From DASTDY01 sp035457345 (lineage in GTDB: Bacteria > Patescibacteriota > Saccharimonadia > Saccharimonadales > EFPC-124), in contig DATIBT010000042.1 in assembly GCA_035457345.1 (NCBI GenBank), positions 1-36,051 of the forward strand: a stretch of DNA of 36,051 nt. The letters are read 5' to 3'. The translations under genes and the position numbers were made by a program. Positions 1-8,237 of the stretch are shown here, piece by piece (within the stretch, counting starts at the first letter, position 1; every line of letters starts with the position of its first letter). The notes beneath the pieces were generated by a model that did not search any database, was not told where the DNA came from, and saw nothing but the letters and a program-made list of their open reading frames with translations.

Positions 1-43
1 GGACCCCGCACGTCGGAACAACTTTAGCAGCCATATCTTCTAC

Positions 44-72
44 TTGACTAATGCTATGAATTATGTAATAAT
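44..72 (+). promoter_or_regulatory. Promoter of the 187-492 gene
   Basis: TTGACT (44-49) lies 17 nt upstream of AATAAT (67-72). This sigma70-like pair would give a leader of about 107 nt before the start at 187. Nothing else is recognisable in bases 1-186. Confidence 0.45.
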
Positions 73-186
73 ACAAACGCTCAAACGAGTGTCACCACTC
101 ATGAGTGCAGTTCTCTGTCATCTTCGGCAAGCGCGTGCGGCATTCGCCGTATCGCCATGCCTCCGTCCAGCGCAGAAAGGTTCATC

Positions 187-492
187 ATGAGCCGTTACTA
201 CAGTCGCAGCAGCGGTACCCCCTGGGGATTGATCTTCTTCGGAGTCGTTTTCCTCGTATGGTGGGTCATCGCCGCCAACCTCTCCGGCACCAGGCCGGTG
301 CGCACCGCAGAGACCTTCGGGTTCACCCAGGTTGACGTCCGGAGCTACCACTACTGGTTCCCCCAGCTCAGGGGGTGCGGCGTGGGCGACATGGGATTCT
401 GGCGCGTCAGCGCCACCAACCCCCAGGGCAAACGCGTGGACTTCACCGTCTGTGGTGGCATGTTCAAGGACAACACCATCCGCGTGAGGTAA
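187..492 (+). CDS. Small single-pass membrane protein, unknown function
   Basis: This 101-residue protein is not recognised. A short N-terminus (MSRYYSRSSGTPWG) is followed by one strong hydrophobic helix at about residues 14-31 and a roughly 65-residue extracytoplasmic part with two Cys (CGVGD and VCGGM). The start at 187 is preferred over the in-frame ATG at 157 because AGAAAGG (174-180) sits 6 nt before it. The gene has its own promoter and an intrinsic terminator at 571-600. Its third positions are GC-rich compared with the conserved genes of the window, a property shared with several other SD-led genes here. Real as a gene with fair confidence; no function can be named. Confidence 0.65.
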   Translation: MSRYYSRSSGTPWGLIFFGVVFLVWWVIAANLSGTRPVRTAETFGFTQVDVRSYHYWFPQLRGCGVGDMGFWRVSATNPQGKRVDFTVCGGMFKDNTIRVR

Positions 493-570
493 CCACCGGA
501 CACCATGCACAGAGAACTCCCGGGAAGATATTCACTTCCTTCCCGGAAGTTCACACTTATCAATGCAAAA

Positions 571-600
571 GCCCCGTAATCCTCACGGGGCTTTTGTTTT
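571..600 (+). terminator. Intrinsic terminator
   Basis: GCCCCGT (571-577) pairs perfectly with ACGGGGC (585-591) around a 7-nt loop. It is preceded by AAAA and followed by CTTTTGTTTT, which is the classical form. It ends the 187-492 transcript. Confidence 0.85.
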
Positions 601-628
601 ATATTAAGCACTCGAAGCTGTGGGAAAT

Positions 629-639
629 TATGCTACCAT
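629..639 (+). promoter_or_regulatory. -10 element(s) abutting the start of the 646 gene
   Basis: TATGCT (629-634) and the overlapping TACCAT (634-639) end 11 and 6 nt before the ATG at 646. No Shine-Dalgarno is visible, so the mRNA is predicted to be nearly leaderless. Confidence 0.4.
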
Positions 640-645
640 AAAGCC

Positions 646-1764
646 ATGCTTAGGCGTAATTCGAGCAAATTAGCACCGCTCCTTATTGTAGTATTATCTT
701 TGGCTGCAGCCGCAGCCACGTTCGTTTTACCCAATGCGCCCACGGTAGAGAACGCCCTGGCCGCACACTTTAGAACCGCAGCCGCCATAGTACTGAGCGG
801 CTTTTTCATTGGCGGCGCCATCCTTCTTCTAAGGGGACTGCGCGGCTTTAAGACTGGTTTGCGAGTAGCCTATACCTTGATAGCTATTGGCGTACTTATG
901 CTGAGCGTCATGTTTTTGCAGCTACCCGCACTTGGCCTATACGATCTATGGCAAAGTGATTGGGTAAATAGCGGGGGAGTCATTCTGCCGTTCGGCATAG
1001 GTAGCACCTTGATGTATATTGGCGTGCGAAAGTTTGCCAAACTGCTAGATGTGCGTACCATATTGCGGTCGTGGCCATTCGTCATTATTACGACCGCCAT
1101 ATTTACGATAATAATGTACATCGCAGCGCTCAACTTAGTGCAGTACGAAGTAACTGAGCGGTACGAAGGTATCGATACGTACATTGCGATTATTGGCGCG
1201 CTCGGCTACTCCGCCCTCGTCACTGGTTTACTAGCGCGCAAAATTACGAATGCGATTGGCGAATATTATCGCCCGGCTATGCGGTGGCTTGAGGTTACGC
1301 TACTCGGCATTGGCATAAGCGGCCTGCACGAAACATTTAGCTCTTTCTTTGTAAACAACGGTTTTGGCTATGTGGATTGGGGCTGGTACTTGTGGCCGTT
1401 TATTGTAACTGGTGCCATAGCAGTGGTGGCAGGGTATAAATTCCGCCAGCTCATTGACCAAGCAGATGTCACCAGTCCAATAACAGCAACAACAATAACC
1501 GATGAGGACTATATAGAGAGTATTACTCGCGTCTCAAGGCTTGCGTCACGGCCACAAGATATCGACACAATTCTAGACGATTTCCGCTTCGTAACCGCCA
1601 AACTTATTACCACAAAACAATTAAGCGCCGAGGACCACAAAAGATTGCTGAATGTCTACCGACGCCTAGAGGAATACCTCACCACTAAGGATTCACTGCG
1701 TGACCTCACTAAAGAAGAAATCCGTCAGCAGGCCACGCCGGCGTTTAGAAAGTTGCTAAGATGA
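646..1764 (+). CDS. Polytopic membrane protein with C-terminal cytoplasmic domain
   Basis: The 372-residue product is not recognised. Residues 1-275 contain about seven hydrophobic helices (for example near 10-30, 45-65, 75-95, 105-125, 145-165, 185-200 and 255-275). Residues 280-372 form a soluble, charged, probably helical domain rich in Arg, Leu, Thr and Asp (TRVSRLASRPQDIDTILDDF), as in cytoplasmic output or oligomerisation domains. No enzyme motif is visible. The ATG at 646 follows a -10 hexamer almost directly and has no SD. A 9-bp GC hairpin (1765-1786) starts just after the stop and separates it from the convergent gene at 1791. Possibly an integral membrane sensor, but that is only a guess. 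Confidence 0.75.
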   Translation: MLRRNSSKLAPLLIVVLSLAAAAATFVLPNAPTVENALAAHFRTAAAIVLSGFFIGGAILLLRGLRGFKTGLRVAYTLIAIGVLMLSVMFLQLPALGLYDLWQSDWVNSGGVILPFGIGSTLMYIGVRKFAKLLDVRTILRSWPFVIITTAIFTIIMYIAALNLVQYEVTERYEGIDTYIAIIGALGYSALVTGLLARKITNAIGEYYRPAMRWLEVTLLGIGISGLHETFSSFFVNNGFGYVDWGWYLWPFIVTGAIAVVAGYKFRQLIDQADVTSPITATTITDEDYIESITRVSRLASRPQDIDTILDDFRFVTAKLITTKQLSAEDHKRLLNVYRRLEEYLTTKDSLRDLTKEEIRQQATPAFRKLLR

Positions 1765-1786
1765 GGGAGGGGCCGTAGCCCCTCCC
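1765..1786. terminator. Convergent stem-loop terminator
   Basis: GGGAGGGGC (1765-1773), loop CGTA, GCCCCTCCC (1778-1786) form a perfect 9-bp stem between the stops of two convergent genes. There is no U tract on either side, so termination strength is uncertain. Confidence 0.6.
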
Positions 1787-1790
1787 GGCA

Positions 1791-2375
1791 CTACCGGATC
1801 CGCACATGCTTCACCTTGCTGAAAGTGAGTGCGATACTCCCGAGAATAATTAGCGCCCCCACTGCCATTAAGGTGTTCTGCAGCAGTCCAAACGAGCCGC
1901 GGTGCACAAAAATGCCCAGACCCGCAGCCAACGCGAGACTTTGGAGACTAGGGAAGAGCAGTCGCGCCATAACGGCCGTAAAGTGGTGGCGTTGTGCGTA
2001 CGAACGCGCCCTTTCGTTGGCATTGAGATACTCCTCCAGCCCCTCAAGGCCGTCGTATGCTTTCAGGGCTGGCTCGATCACGCTACGCAAATACTGCGAC
2101 AGCGAACCAATCCGACGGTCATGTTGCAGCCACAGGGCAGCCAGATACACCAACGGAAAAGGCGTTAGCAATACCCACACGCCAACTTTGTCGATACTCC
2201 CCATGATCACGCCCATAAGCGTGAAAGCGAAGATGACCATGGCGTCGCGCTGAATACCGCGCCACTGAATCTCCGACCTCGTTACGATAAATCGTTGCAA
2301 GGTAACCTGCACTTGCAGCTCCGGCCCAATCTGAGTGGGCGAAGCAGCCCCATTTCCTGGAGTGCTAGCGCTCAT
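1791..2375 (-). CDS. Four-helix membrane protein, unknown
   Basis: The 194-residue protein has two pairs of hydrophobic helices (about residues 45-62 and 66-82; about 143-160 and 165-183). Between them is a charged, probably cytoplasmic loop with the sequence YDGLEGLEEYLNANERARSY. The N-terminus is rich in Ser, Gly and Pro. No family is recognised. A -10 (TATGAT, complement of 2416-2421) about 40 nt upstream and the GAGG-rich stretch before the ATG suggest a normal leader with SD, unlike most neighbours. The minus-strand dus gene lies upstream (65-bp gap). Confidence 0.65.
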   Translation of the reverse strand: MSASTPGNGAASPTQIGPELQVQVTLQRFIVTRSEIQWRGIQRDAMVIFAFTLMGVIMGSIDKVGVWVLLTPFPLVYLAALWLQHDRRIGSLSQYLRSVIEPALKAYDGLEGLEEYLNANERARSYAQRHHFTAVMARLLFPSLQSLALAAGLGIFVHRGSFGLLQNTLMAVGALIILGSIALTFSKVKHVRIR

Positions 2376-2440
2376 GTTTCTACCTCATTCCTCTGTACGG
2401 TGGTCGTGCAACCATATCATACCGCAAAATAGCGGGGAGG

Positions 2441-3376
2441 TTACAGGTGAAGAAGCTGACGGACTTCGGCTATACTTTCCGTTTGCATGAGCTGGGCACG
2501 CAAGGTAGTAGCATCGTGCTGGTCGCGCACATATATCTTAAAGAATCGTTTGAGCGGTGAAAAAGGGAGGGCGTGGGGGCTCGCTTCCCATAAATCGAGA
2601 TGATAAGCAAGAAGATCCATGAGCTCTTTATGCGTATGTTGGCGTGGTTCGGGCTCAAAGCAAAACACATCGTGAAAAACACCGCGCCCAATCATAATGC
2701 CATCAACGCCAGTTTCTTTTATACGCTGCAGGCCTTCGGTGCGGTTAGCAACATCGCCGTTGCCCATGACGATAGTGCGTGGCGCAAGCTGATCCCGCAG
2801 CGCCACCACTTTTGCGATCTCATCCCAATGTGCTGGCACCCGGCTTTGCTCGCGCTGCGTGCGACCATGGACGGTAAGAGCGGCAATATCTTGGTTAAGT
2901 AGAAACCCCAGCCATTCCTCAGTCTGGATTGTTTTGAACCCAATGCGTGTTTTAACACTCACGGGAATGCCGCCTTCTTTTGTGGCGGTGATAATCTCGG
3001 CGGCAAGCGACGGTGTATTTATAAGTGCAGAACATGCGCCAATCTTAACCACGTTCTTAATTGGGCAACCCATATTAATATCAATGCCCGCAAAACCGCG
3101 TGCTGCAAGTTCGCGTGCCATAAAGGCAAACTTTTCTGGGTCAGTCCCCCATATTTGAGCGACCATGGGCTGCTCTTCTGGCATGAAAGCAAGCCGGCCG
3201 TCTGTACTGCTGCGGCCTCTTTCACTAAAAAAAGTAGCGGTGCTTGTGAACTCACTAAAAAACACATCGGGGCGAACCGCCCGGGCTACAACGTGGCGAA
3301 ACGTTACATCTGTTACGCCGTCCATTGGGGCCAACGCAAAGAATGGCCGCGGTAAATCTTGCCAAAAGTTATTCAT
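2441..3376 (-). CDS. dus: tRNA-dihydrouridine synthase
   Basis: FMN- and NADPH-dependent enzyme that reduces uridines in the tRNA D-loop to dihydrouridine. The 311-residue length is normal for the family. The N-terminal TIM barrel starts with the family motif LAPMDGVTD (residues 15-23). The catalytic Cys is C104 in NMGCPIKNVVK. The FMN/tRNA-binding motifs SVKTRIG, TVHGRT, MGNGDV and GIMIGRGVF all follow in order. It resembles DusB most, but the subfamily (target uridine) cannot be fixed by eye. A perfect TATAAT (complement of 3385-3390) lies 8 nt before the ATG, with no SD. Confidence 0.93.
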   Translation of the reverse strand: MNNFWQDLPRPFFALAPMDGVTDVTFRHVVARAVRPDVFFSEFTSTATFFSERGRSSTDGRLAFMPEEQPMVAQIWGTDPEKFAFMARELAARGFAGIDINMGCPIKNVVKIGACSALINTPSLAAEIITATKEGGIPVSVKTRIGFKTIQTEEWLGFLLNQDIAALTVHGRTQREQSRVPAHWDEIAKVVALRDQLAPRTIVMGNGDVANRTEGLQRIKETGVDGIMIGRGVFHDVFCFEPEPRQHTHKELMDLLAYHLDLWEASPHALPFSPLKRFFKIYVRDQHDATTLRAQLMQTESIAEVRQLLHL

Positions 3377-3384
3377 TGTTATGT

Positions 3385-3390
3385 ATTATA
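3385..3390 (-). promoter_or_regulatory. TATAAT 8 nt before the dus start
   Basis: The consensus -10 on the minus strand ends 8 nt before the ATG at 3376, with TTGCTA as a plausible -35 at 18-nt spacing. The transcript should begin at or within one or two bases of the start codon. Confidence 0.6.
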
Positions 3391-3442
3391 CCTTTGATTA
3401 CCGGACGATAGCAACCTAATACAGAATAAAAAACGCTTATGG

Positions 3443-3448
3443 TATGAT
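3443..3448 (+). promoter_or_regulatory. Extended -10 of the SDR gene
   Basis: TATGAT (3443-3448) is preceded by TGG, giving the TG-N extended -10 form. No good -35 is seen. The leader is about 48 nt and contains an SD. Confidence 0.45.
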
Positions 3449-3502
3449 ATGCACGGCATGCCGGCTTGGCAGCGGTTCCGAAAATGATCGGCAGGAGTTT
3501 GC

Positions 3503-4204
3503 ATGACGCGCAAAACCTTCGTAATTATTGGCGGTACAAGTGGCCTTGGACTAGAAATAGCTGCACAACTAGACCAGTGTGAACAGCACCCTGTTGTCAT
3601 TGGAAACGTCGAAGAGGAAGTCCGCGATGCCGAGCGAGACGTCGCGTACGCCGGCTTCGTGTGTGATGTGTCGAACCACGAGAAGCTGGAGGCAACTCTC
3701 AAGCACATCTTCAACACCATGGGCCCAATCGCCGGAGTAGTGAACTGTGCTGCCATGTGGGTGCATGCGGGCCCCTTCCATGAGTTGCCGCCCGATACAC
3801 TTCGGGCTTCGACCGAGGTGAACTTCCTCGGCACCGCCTATGCGGCCCACACTGCCATCAACCAGCTGCTTGAGCAAGGTGCAGGGGGAAGCCTTGTACT
3901 AGTGGCCGCCATGGCAGCGGTTCGGCCGGGACCGGGCATTGCGCTGTATGCCGCCCAAAAAGCGGGCGTGCGGCAGCTGGCGCTATCACTGGCCCAGATG
4001 TATGGCCCTGAAGGTATTAGGATCAGCGTGGTTCACCCCGGCGGCATGCTGACCGAGCTTCAGAACCGAGTAGGCGCACAGTACACCGATCCTGTGCACG
4101 CCGATGCAGCAGATGTCGCCAGAGTAGTCGTCAATGTCCTCCTCAATGACGCCCCGCTGGTAATAACAGACATGCAAGTCGTTCACCAAGCAGGGAAGTG
4201 GTGA
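3503..4204 (+). CDS. Short-chain dehydrogenase/reductase-like protein with Ser-to-Ala active site
   Basis: The 233-residue protein has the classical SDR Rossmann fold: nucleotide-binding GGTSGLG near the N-terminus, an NCA motif in place of NAG, and YAAQK carrying Tyr149 and Lys153. The catalytic Ser normally lies 13 residues before the Tyr; here that position (residue 136, in VAAMAA) is Ala. It may therefore be a weak or non-catalytic SDR, or use a different proton relay. The C-terminal HPGGMLTE is the usual post-catalytic segment. AGGAG upstream supports the ATG at 3503. Codon use is GC-rich, and a 10-bp stem-loop follows at 4221-4256. Its substrate cannot be predicted. Confidence 0.85.
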   Translation: MTRKTFVIIGGTSGLGLEIAAQLDQCEQHPVVIGNVEEEVRDAERDVAYAGFVCDVSNHEKLEATLKHIFNTMGPIAGVVNCAAMWVHAGPFHELPPDTLRASTEVNFLGTAYAAHTAINQLLEQGAGGSLVLVAAMAAVRPGPGIALYAAQKAGVRQLALSLAQMYGPEGIRISVVHPGGMLTELQNRVGAQYTDPVHADAADVARVVVNVLLNDAPLVITDMQVVHQAGKW

Positions 4205-4220
4205 GGAGGTGGGCTGAACA

Positions 4221-4256
4221 GGGCGGCTAGTTGGAGCGACACGCAGCTAGCCGCCC
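4221..4256 (+). terminator. Stem-loop after the SDR gene, no U tract
   Basis: GGGCGGCTAG (4221-4230) pairs perfectly with CTAGCCGCCC (4247-4256) around a 16-nt loop. No T run follows, as at several GC-rich genes of this window. Confidence 0.5.
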
Positions 4257-4326
4257 GAACGTCACATTGAATGAACCTATCCTGGCATGCTATAACTAGC
4301 GTAAGCATAAACGATAAGGGTGGTGT

Positions 4327-5587
4327 GTGAAAAAAATAGCAATCATCGGGAAGCTCTATAAAAAAGTAAGTTTGTTTCTTGCTGCTCTGGTGGTGGCGGT
4401 TGGATGTATACCTTCGCTGCCGGCTGCAGCAGAGACTGGCGGCTATCCGGATTGGAACGCTACTGATTGCTCTGGTACGTATGGTATTTATTCGTGGTGC
4501 AAAGGTGGCACCTGGCTGTCGTCGCGCGGCTATGGATACCGTAATTGCGTAGATTATGCTGCATGGAAGGTCGCCTCGCTTGGCGTCACTTCTGCGCAGT
4601 ATGGCGGATTAAACAATGCCAAATACTGGAACGATAATGCAGCCTCACATGGTCTTGTCGCCAATACAACACCAGCGGTTGGGGCAATTGCGGTCGACGA
4701 AAGCGGCACTTTTGGCCATATTGCGTTTGTGGAATCCGTCGGCGGTAACAATATTATCAGCGTGTCAGAATATAACAAGCAGGGCAACGGCAATTACGAC
4801 ACACGCACCGGCACGCCGGCCGCTTTGCTTTTCATCGTTTGTCCACTTCGAAGCATACGAACAGATATACCAGTCATTCATGGGTGATTTTAATGGCGAT
4901 AATATTGTTGACCTCGGCCTGCGCAACAACGCCACAGGCACTTTCTTTACCCGCTACGGGCCCGATTTCAGTTATCAAACAACCTACACTTGGGACCATA
5001 GTGTCAGCAACTATCAATCATTCATGGGTGACTACAACGGCGACAACAACGTAGATGTTGGCTTGCGCGATCCCTACACTGGCACCTTCTTTGTACGGTA
5101 CGGGCCAACCTACACCGCACAGACGACATATACCTGGGATAATAGCGTCAGCGCCTATCAGTCTTTCGTGGCCGACGTAAATGGCGACAACGTGGTGGAC
5201 CTCGGCCTACGCAACCCAAATACCGGCACTTTCTATGTGCGCTATGGGCCCACCTTCAGCGGTCAGACCGTCTTAAACTGGGACAATAGCGACGTCAATT
5301 ACCAATCGTTCATGAATGATGTAAATGGCGATAATATTGTCGATCTTGGCCTTCGAAGCCCCACCTCAGGCACTTTTTACGTGCGCTATGGCCCCGACTT
5401 TTCAGGCCAAACGGTGTTTTCCTGGGACAACAGTATAAGCAAATATCAGTCTATGATGGCCGACGTGAACGGGGATAATATTGTTGACCTTGGCCTGCGC
5501 AACCCGAACACCGGCGTGTTATATGTCCGCTACGGGCCCACCTTCAGCGGTCAGACCGTGTACAACTGGGCGCACGACGGCAACTAA
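4327..5587 (+). pseudogene. Secreted CHAP amidase with five Ca-binding-like repeats, split by a frameshift
   Basis: Two reading frames together make one secreted protein of about 420 residues. Frame 1 (4327-4887, GTG start, SD AAGGG) has a signal peptide (residues 1-35, probable cut after PAAA) and a CHAP peptidase/amidase domain with Cys74 (RNCVDY) and His131 (GHIAF). CHAP domains cleave peptidoglycan peptide or amide bonds. Frame 2 carries the end of the CHAP domain (SSFVHF) and five 48-residue repeats running to 5587. The shift occurs near the T4 run at 4829-4832; dropping one T joins both parts cleanly. Either an indel, a sequencing error or a +1 frameshift explains it. Each repeat has a DxNGDxxxD loop like FG-GAP/VCBS or dockerin Ca sites. 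Likely acts on its own or a host cell wall. Confidence 0.8.
4868..5587 (+). repeat. Five tandem 144-bp coding repeats
   Basis: The period is exactly 144 bp (starts at 4868, 5012, 5156, 5300 and 5444). Each unit begins YQSF or YQSM and contains DxNGDNxVDxGLR, then TGTF(F/Y)xRYGP, then QT, then W(D/A). The DxNGDxxxD loop is the probable Ca-binding site. DNA identity between units is moderate, so the repeats are diverged rather than recently expanded. Confidence 0.9.
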
Positions 5588-5618
5588 GCCTAGTCTGCGA
5601 CTGGCCAAAAAAACTCTG

Positions 5619-6362
5619 TTACTGCGCGGCGAGACGTTCCAAAATGGGGCGAAGCGTTGTGGCTAACCGGCCCGCCAACGTCTTATAGCCAGCTAAGTTT
5701 GGATGAATTATGTCATCTTTCTCAACCCCGTCGAGCGGTACGTAGCTTATTCTCTTGCCAAGCGCCTGCTCAAACGCCACATAACCCGGAATCCACTGTT
5801 TGTACGGCAAGAATTCATGCGGCGCCCCAATGACCACAATGTAGGCGTCTGGCTTTGCTCGCCACACTTCGTTCACCCAATCGCGTAGGGCATTGCGCAC
5901 AATTTGCGGATCTTGGTTCTCGCGGCCGCGGCTAAAATCGTTGGTGCCGCCTTGCATAATCACAATGTCAGGCTTAAAGGCATCGACCCAACTATGCGTT
6001 TGCTCGAACATACTGGTAGTGCAAGGAGTGGCGCGGATACAGGCGCCAGCCTGCGCCTGCGTGTCCCAGTCGTCTAGGCCGGGTAAGCCTTCTTTGTAGC
6101 TGCCGACATAATCAATCTTGTACTCGTGCAAATTTTTTAAAAGATCAGGCCGGAAACCGTTCTTATACTCAGCGTTACCGCCGGCAATTATCGAATCGCC
6201 CAGCGGCATGATTTTTATAGTTCGAGTTGGCCTGGCAGTCGTTGCTTCGCTTAGGACTTTATGGGTGGAGTCTGGGTAAAGAAAAGTATAGGCGAGTGCG
6301 ACTACTGCAAGGATAGCGGCTAAAATCTGAGGTTTCTTGACAAACGGAAGACTAATTTTCAT
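5619..6362 (-). CDS. Secreted or membrane-anchored SGNH/GDSL hydrolase
   Basis: The 247-residue protein starts with a basic N-terminus and one hydrophobic segment (about 12-29), which may be an uncleaved anchor or signal peptide. SGNH block I is LGDS with nucleophile Ser57. Block III is GGTND, and the Asp/His pair is in DDIIHPN near the C-terminus. Such enzymes are esterases, often deacetylating envelope sugars or lipids; the substrate is unknown. The -10 hexamer TATGAT lies 8 nt before the ATG, with no SD. It is next to, and on the same strand as, a second SGNH enzyme. Confidence 0.85.
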   Translation of the reverse strand: MKISLPFVKKPQILAAILAVVALAYTFLYPDSTHKVLSEATTARPTRTIKIMPLGDSIIAGGNAEYKNGFRPDLLKNLHEYKIDYVGSYKEGLPGLDDWDTQAQAGACIRATPCTTSMFEQTHSWVDAFKPDIVIMQGGTNDFSRGRENQDPQIVRNALRDWVNEVWRAKPDAYIVVIGAPHEFLPYKQWIPGYVAFEQALGKRISYVPLDGVEKDDIIHPNLAGYKTLAGRLATTLRPILERLAAQ

Positions 6363-6370
6363 GTAGATCT

Positions 6371-6376
6371 ATCATA
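6371..6376 (-). promoter_or_regulatory. -10 hexamer 8 nt before the start at 6362
   Basis: TATGAT on the minus strand (complement of 6371-6376), 8 nt before ATG, no SD. Predicts a leaderless mRNA. It lies in the 27-bp gap after the second SGNH gene, so the two genes have separate promoters. Confidence 0.5.
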
Positions 6377-6389
6377 CCGTTTTGTGCCC

Positions 6390-7052
6390 CTAGTGCTCAA
6401 GGCTAAGAATGGTGTTTTTGAGGGCTTCTGCCAGACCAATATGCGCTTCGGGGCTGAAATGAATGCCGTCTACCCCTGGACCGCCGTACTGGCTGGCATC
6501 GACAAAGGCGCAACCGCTTGCGTTAGCGGCTTCTTTAATTTCGCCTGCAAGGAGTTTAGACTTCTCGGCCGACTCGGCATTGTAATATATGTCCGCGTAC
6601 AGCTTGGTAAACTCACGCGCTTTGGCATCTACCAAAATAGGGCTAACTAGCACAATCTTTGGTACTGTGCCCTGACGGGTGAGGGCGTTCTGTTGTATAT
6701 CTTTTACTAAGCCTGCAATCGCCTGGGCAATAGCATGCGCACTGCGATTAAATTCGATCTTGAGATCATTCGTACCCAACATGAGCACCACAACATCAAG
6801 CGGATTATGGCTAGCTAAACAGGGGACGAGATACGTTTTGCCGTTGCGGCCTGGTTTTTTATCGTAATCTAGATCGGTCGTGCGGCTACTGAGGCCTTCT
6901 TCTATAACGTAATAGGTAGGCCCAAGTGCGGCCTGTAGGCGGCCGGTCCAGCGTTCGTTGGCAGGATAGCGGCCAGATTTATCAGGCTTTTGCCCCCAAG
7001 TATTGGAATCGCCGTAGCAGAGAATGGTAGTGGCACGAGGGTTGGTGTTCAT
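6390..7052 (-). CDS. Cytoplasmic SGNH arylesterase/acyltransferase-like hydrolase
   Basis: This 220-residue SGNH hydrolase lacks a signal peptide. Block I is CYGDSNTWG (Ser16), followed by the RWTG and VIEEGLSSRTT segments, LGTND (block III) and DGIHFS (Asp-x-x-His). This combination closely resembles the arylesterase/acyltransferase family typified by Mycobacterium smegmatis MsAcT, from memory of that sequence. It likely hydrolyses small esters. Length and order of motifs are complete. A TAAAAT hexamer sits 6 nt before the ATG and no SD is present. Confidence 0.87.
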   Translation of the reverse strand: MNTNPRATTILCYGDSNTWGQKPDKSGRYPANERWTGRLQAALGPTYYVIEEGLSSRTTDLDYDKKPGRNGKTYLVPCLASHNPLDVVVLMLGTNDLKIEFNRSAHAIAQAIAGLVKDIQQNALTRQGTVPKIVLVSPILVDAKAREFTKLYADIYYNAESAEKSKLLAGEIKEAANASGCAFVDASQYGGPGVDGIHFSPEAHIGLAEALKNTILSLEH

Positions 7053-7058
7053 AAAATC

Positions 7059-7064
7059 ATTTTA
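7059..7064 (-). promoter_or_regulatory. -10 hexamer 6 nt before the start at 7052
   Basis: TAAAAT on the minus strand (complement of 7059-7064) ends 6 nt before ATG. No SD. Confidence 0.4.
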
Positions 7065-7080
7065 CAATATGCGTTCCGAT

Positions 7081-7120
7081 GACCGGCGCTGCGCAGCGTC
7101 GTTGATGCGCAGCGCCGGTT
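7081..7120 (-). terminator. 15-bp stem-loop after the amidase gene
   Basis: Bases 7081-7095 pair with 7106-7120 (14 Watson-Crick pairs plus one G-U) around a 10-nt loop. It starts 17 bp beyond the stop of the 7138 gene. No U tract follows on the minus strand. Confidence 0.6.
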
Positions 7121-7137
7121 CATCCCTGCTCTCCGTG

Positions 7138-8094
7138 TCAGCTCCAGGGAGCCACGCGGAGGAGTATGGCGGTGACGTTGGGGTTGTCCTCTTGCAGCCA
7201 GCGGTGATGCTTCTCGCTGTAGGTCCAGCCACGCTTGTGATAGCTCACGGAGCGATGAGGGACGTCGGCGGTGCCCCACTCGGCCACCTCGGGGTAGTCG
7301 CCGGGCGCGATGTTGACGATGACCGCCAGGTGGTTGATGTACCCGTCGCCGTTCCAGCTGTAGGCAATGATGTCGCCCACCCGTGCCTCAGGCACGGCAT
7401 TGGTCGCGAACCGGCCGTCGAGCGGAATCTGCTCGATCCACCCAATGTCGGTCAGGTAGTTCACGAAATCCGGGGCGGCGGTCGCAGTGACCGTGCCTTG
7501 CACGCGACGGCCACTGTGCGTGCCGCGATCGTTCCAGTCGTCGGTCATGGGCAGACCGCCCTGCCACAACGCCATGCTGGCGAACCAGGTGCAGCCGCTC
7601 CACAGGATGGGCTGGTTGGCGGTGGCGTGGTCGTAGGCCCAAGCCGCCGCTTTACCCCGATCGTAGCTGGGCTTGGGGGCGGGCGGACCGATATCGATGG
7701 TCGCACCCTCGGCCGGCGTCTGGTTCATGTCTGCGCCCATACCACAGGCAGAAATGCCGAAGTTGCCGGGGATGTCATTCAACTGAGCCGGCGGAATGTC
7801 GTCCCAGCGGGTCGAGTAGAACCCCGTGAAGCCGTTGTAGTTCACCTTGAACCAGACGTTGACGTCGTCGACCTGCTCACCGTAGGTAAAGCAGATGTAG
7901 TCGGGCTTGTCACCCTTCTGGATGACCGTCAGCGGCGTCTGGGACGTGTCCGGCGACGGACGCAGGTTCACGTTGCCAACGATGTTGATCTCGGCGTGCG
8001 TGTCAGCGGCGACCGGCGTCACGCCAGCCACCTGAGTGGACAGGACGGCCACCACACCAGTGGCGGCGACAGCGAGCATACGCAATCTGCGCAC
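7138..8094 (-). CDS. Secreted SH3b - Amidase_6 protein
   Basis: The 318-residue protein has a Sec signal peptide (MRRLRMLAVAATGVVAV, likely cut after PVAA near residue 30). A bacterial SH3-like domain follows (about 38-98, with NLRPSPD and GFYSTRW). The C-terminal half matches the putative amidase (Amidase_6) pattern: YDRGKAAAWAYDHA, GCTWFAS with Cys168, GGLPMTDDW, and GDIIAYSW with His255 a few residues later. A cell-wall amidase or peptidase is the likely activity. The GTG start at 8094 is chosen because GAAGGAG (8104-8110) sits 9 nt upstream. The gene is strikingly GC-rich compared with its neighbours. The leader has an inverted repeat, TGCCGC (8130-8135) with GCGGCA (8146-8151), which may be an operator. 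Confidence 0.82.
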   Translation of the reverse strand: MRRLRMLAVAATGVVAVLSTQVAGVTPVAADTHAEINIVGNVNLRPSPDTSQTPLTVIQKGDKPDYICFTYGEQVDDVNVWFKVNYNGFTGFYSTRWDDIPPAQLNDIPGNFGISACGMGADMNQTPAEGATIDIGPPAPKPSYDRGKAAAWAYDHATANQPILWSGCTWFASMALWQGGLPMTDDWNDRGTHSGRRVQGTVTATAAPDFVNYLTDIGWIEQIPLDGRFATNAVPEARVGDIIAYSWNGDGYINHLAVIVNIAPGDYPEVAEWGTADVPHRSVSYHKRGWTYSEKHHRWLQEDNPNVTAILLRVAPWS

Positions 8095-8225
8095 GGTTCG
8101 TCACTCCTTCTAAAAACAGGGATGTGCAATGCCGCACTTCATTGGGCGGCAATCTAGCCCCGCCATTTTCTCATAAGAGATGATGAAATACAAATAATAG
8201 GCATGCTTTGCCCTCGCGGCCGGCG

Positions 8226-8231
8226 TATACT
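8226..8231 (+). promoter_or_regulatory. TATACT 6 nt before the glycosidase start
   Basis: TATACT (8226-8231) ends 6 nt before ATG 8238, so the expected transcription start is the A of ATG itself. This supports 8238 over the in-frame TTG at 8208. Confidence 0.6.
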
Positions 8232-8237
8232 ATACGT

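Noticed and set aside
157..186. Earlier in-frame ATG for the first gene
   Set aside because: The SD AGAAAGG sits between the two ATGs, so 187 is the better start.
4616..4830. Upstream part of frame 2 as N-terminus of the repeat protein
   Set aside because: It is an out-of-frame shadow of the CHAP domain; only the part after about 4832 is coding.
7024..8157. 377-aa open frame opposite the amidase gene
   Set aside because: Mirror of a GC-rich gene; Val/Gly/Arg-rich without motifs, while the minus strand shows signal peptide, SH3b and amidase domains.
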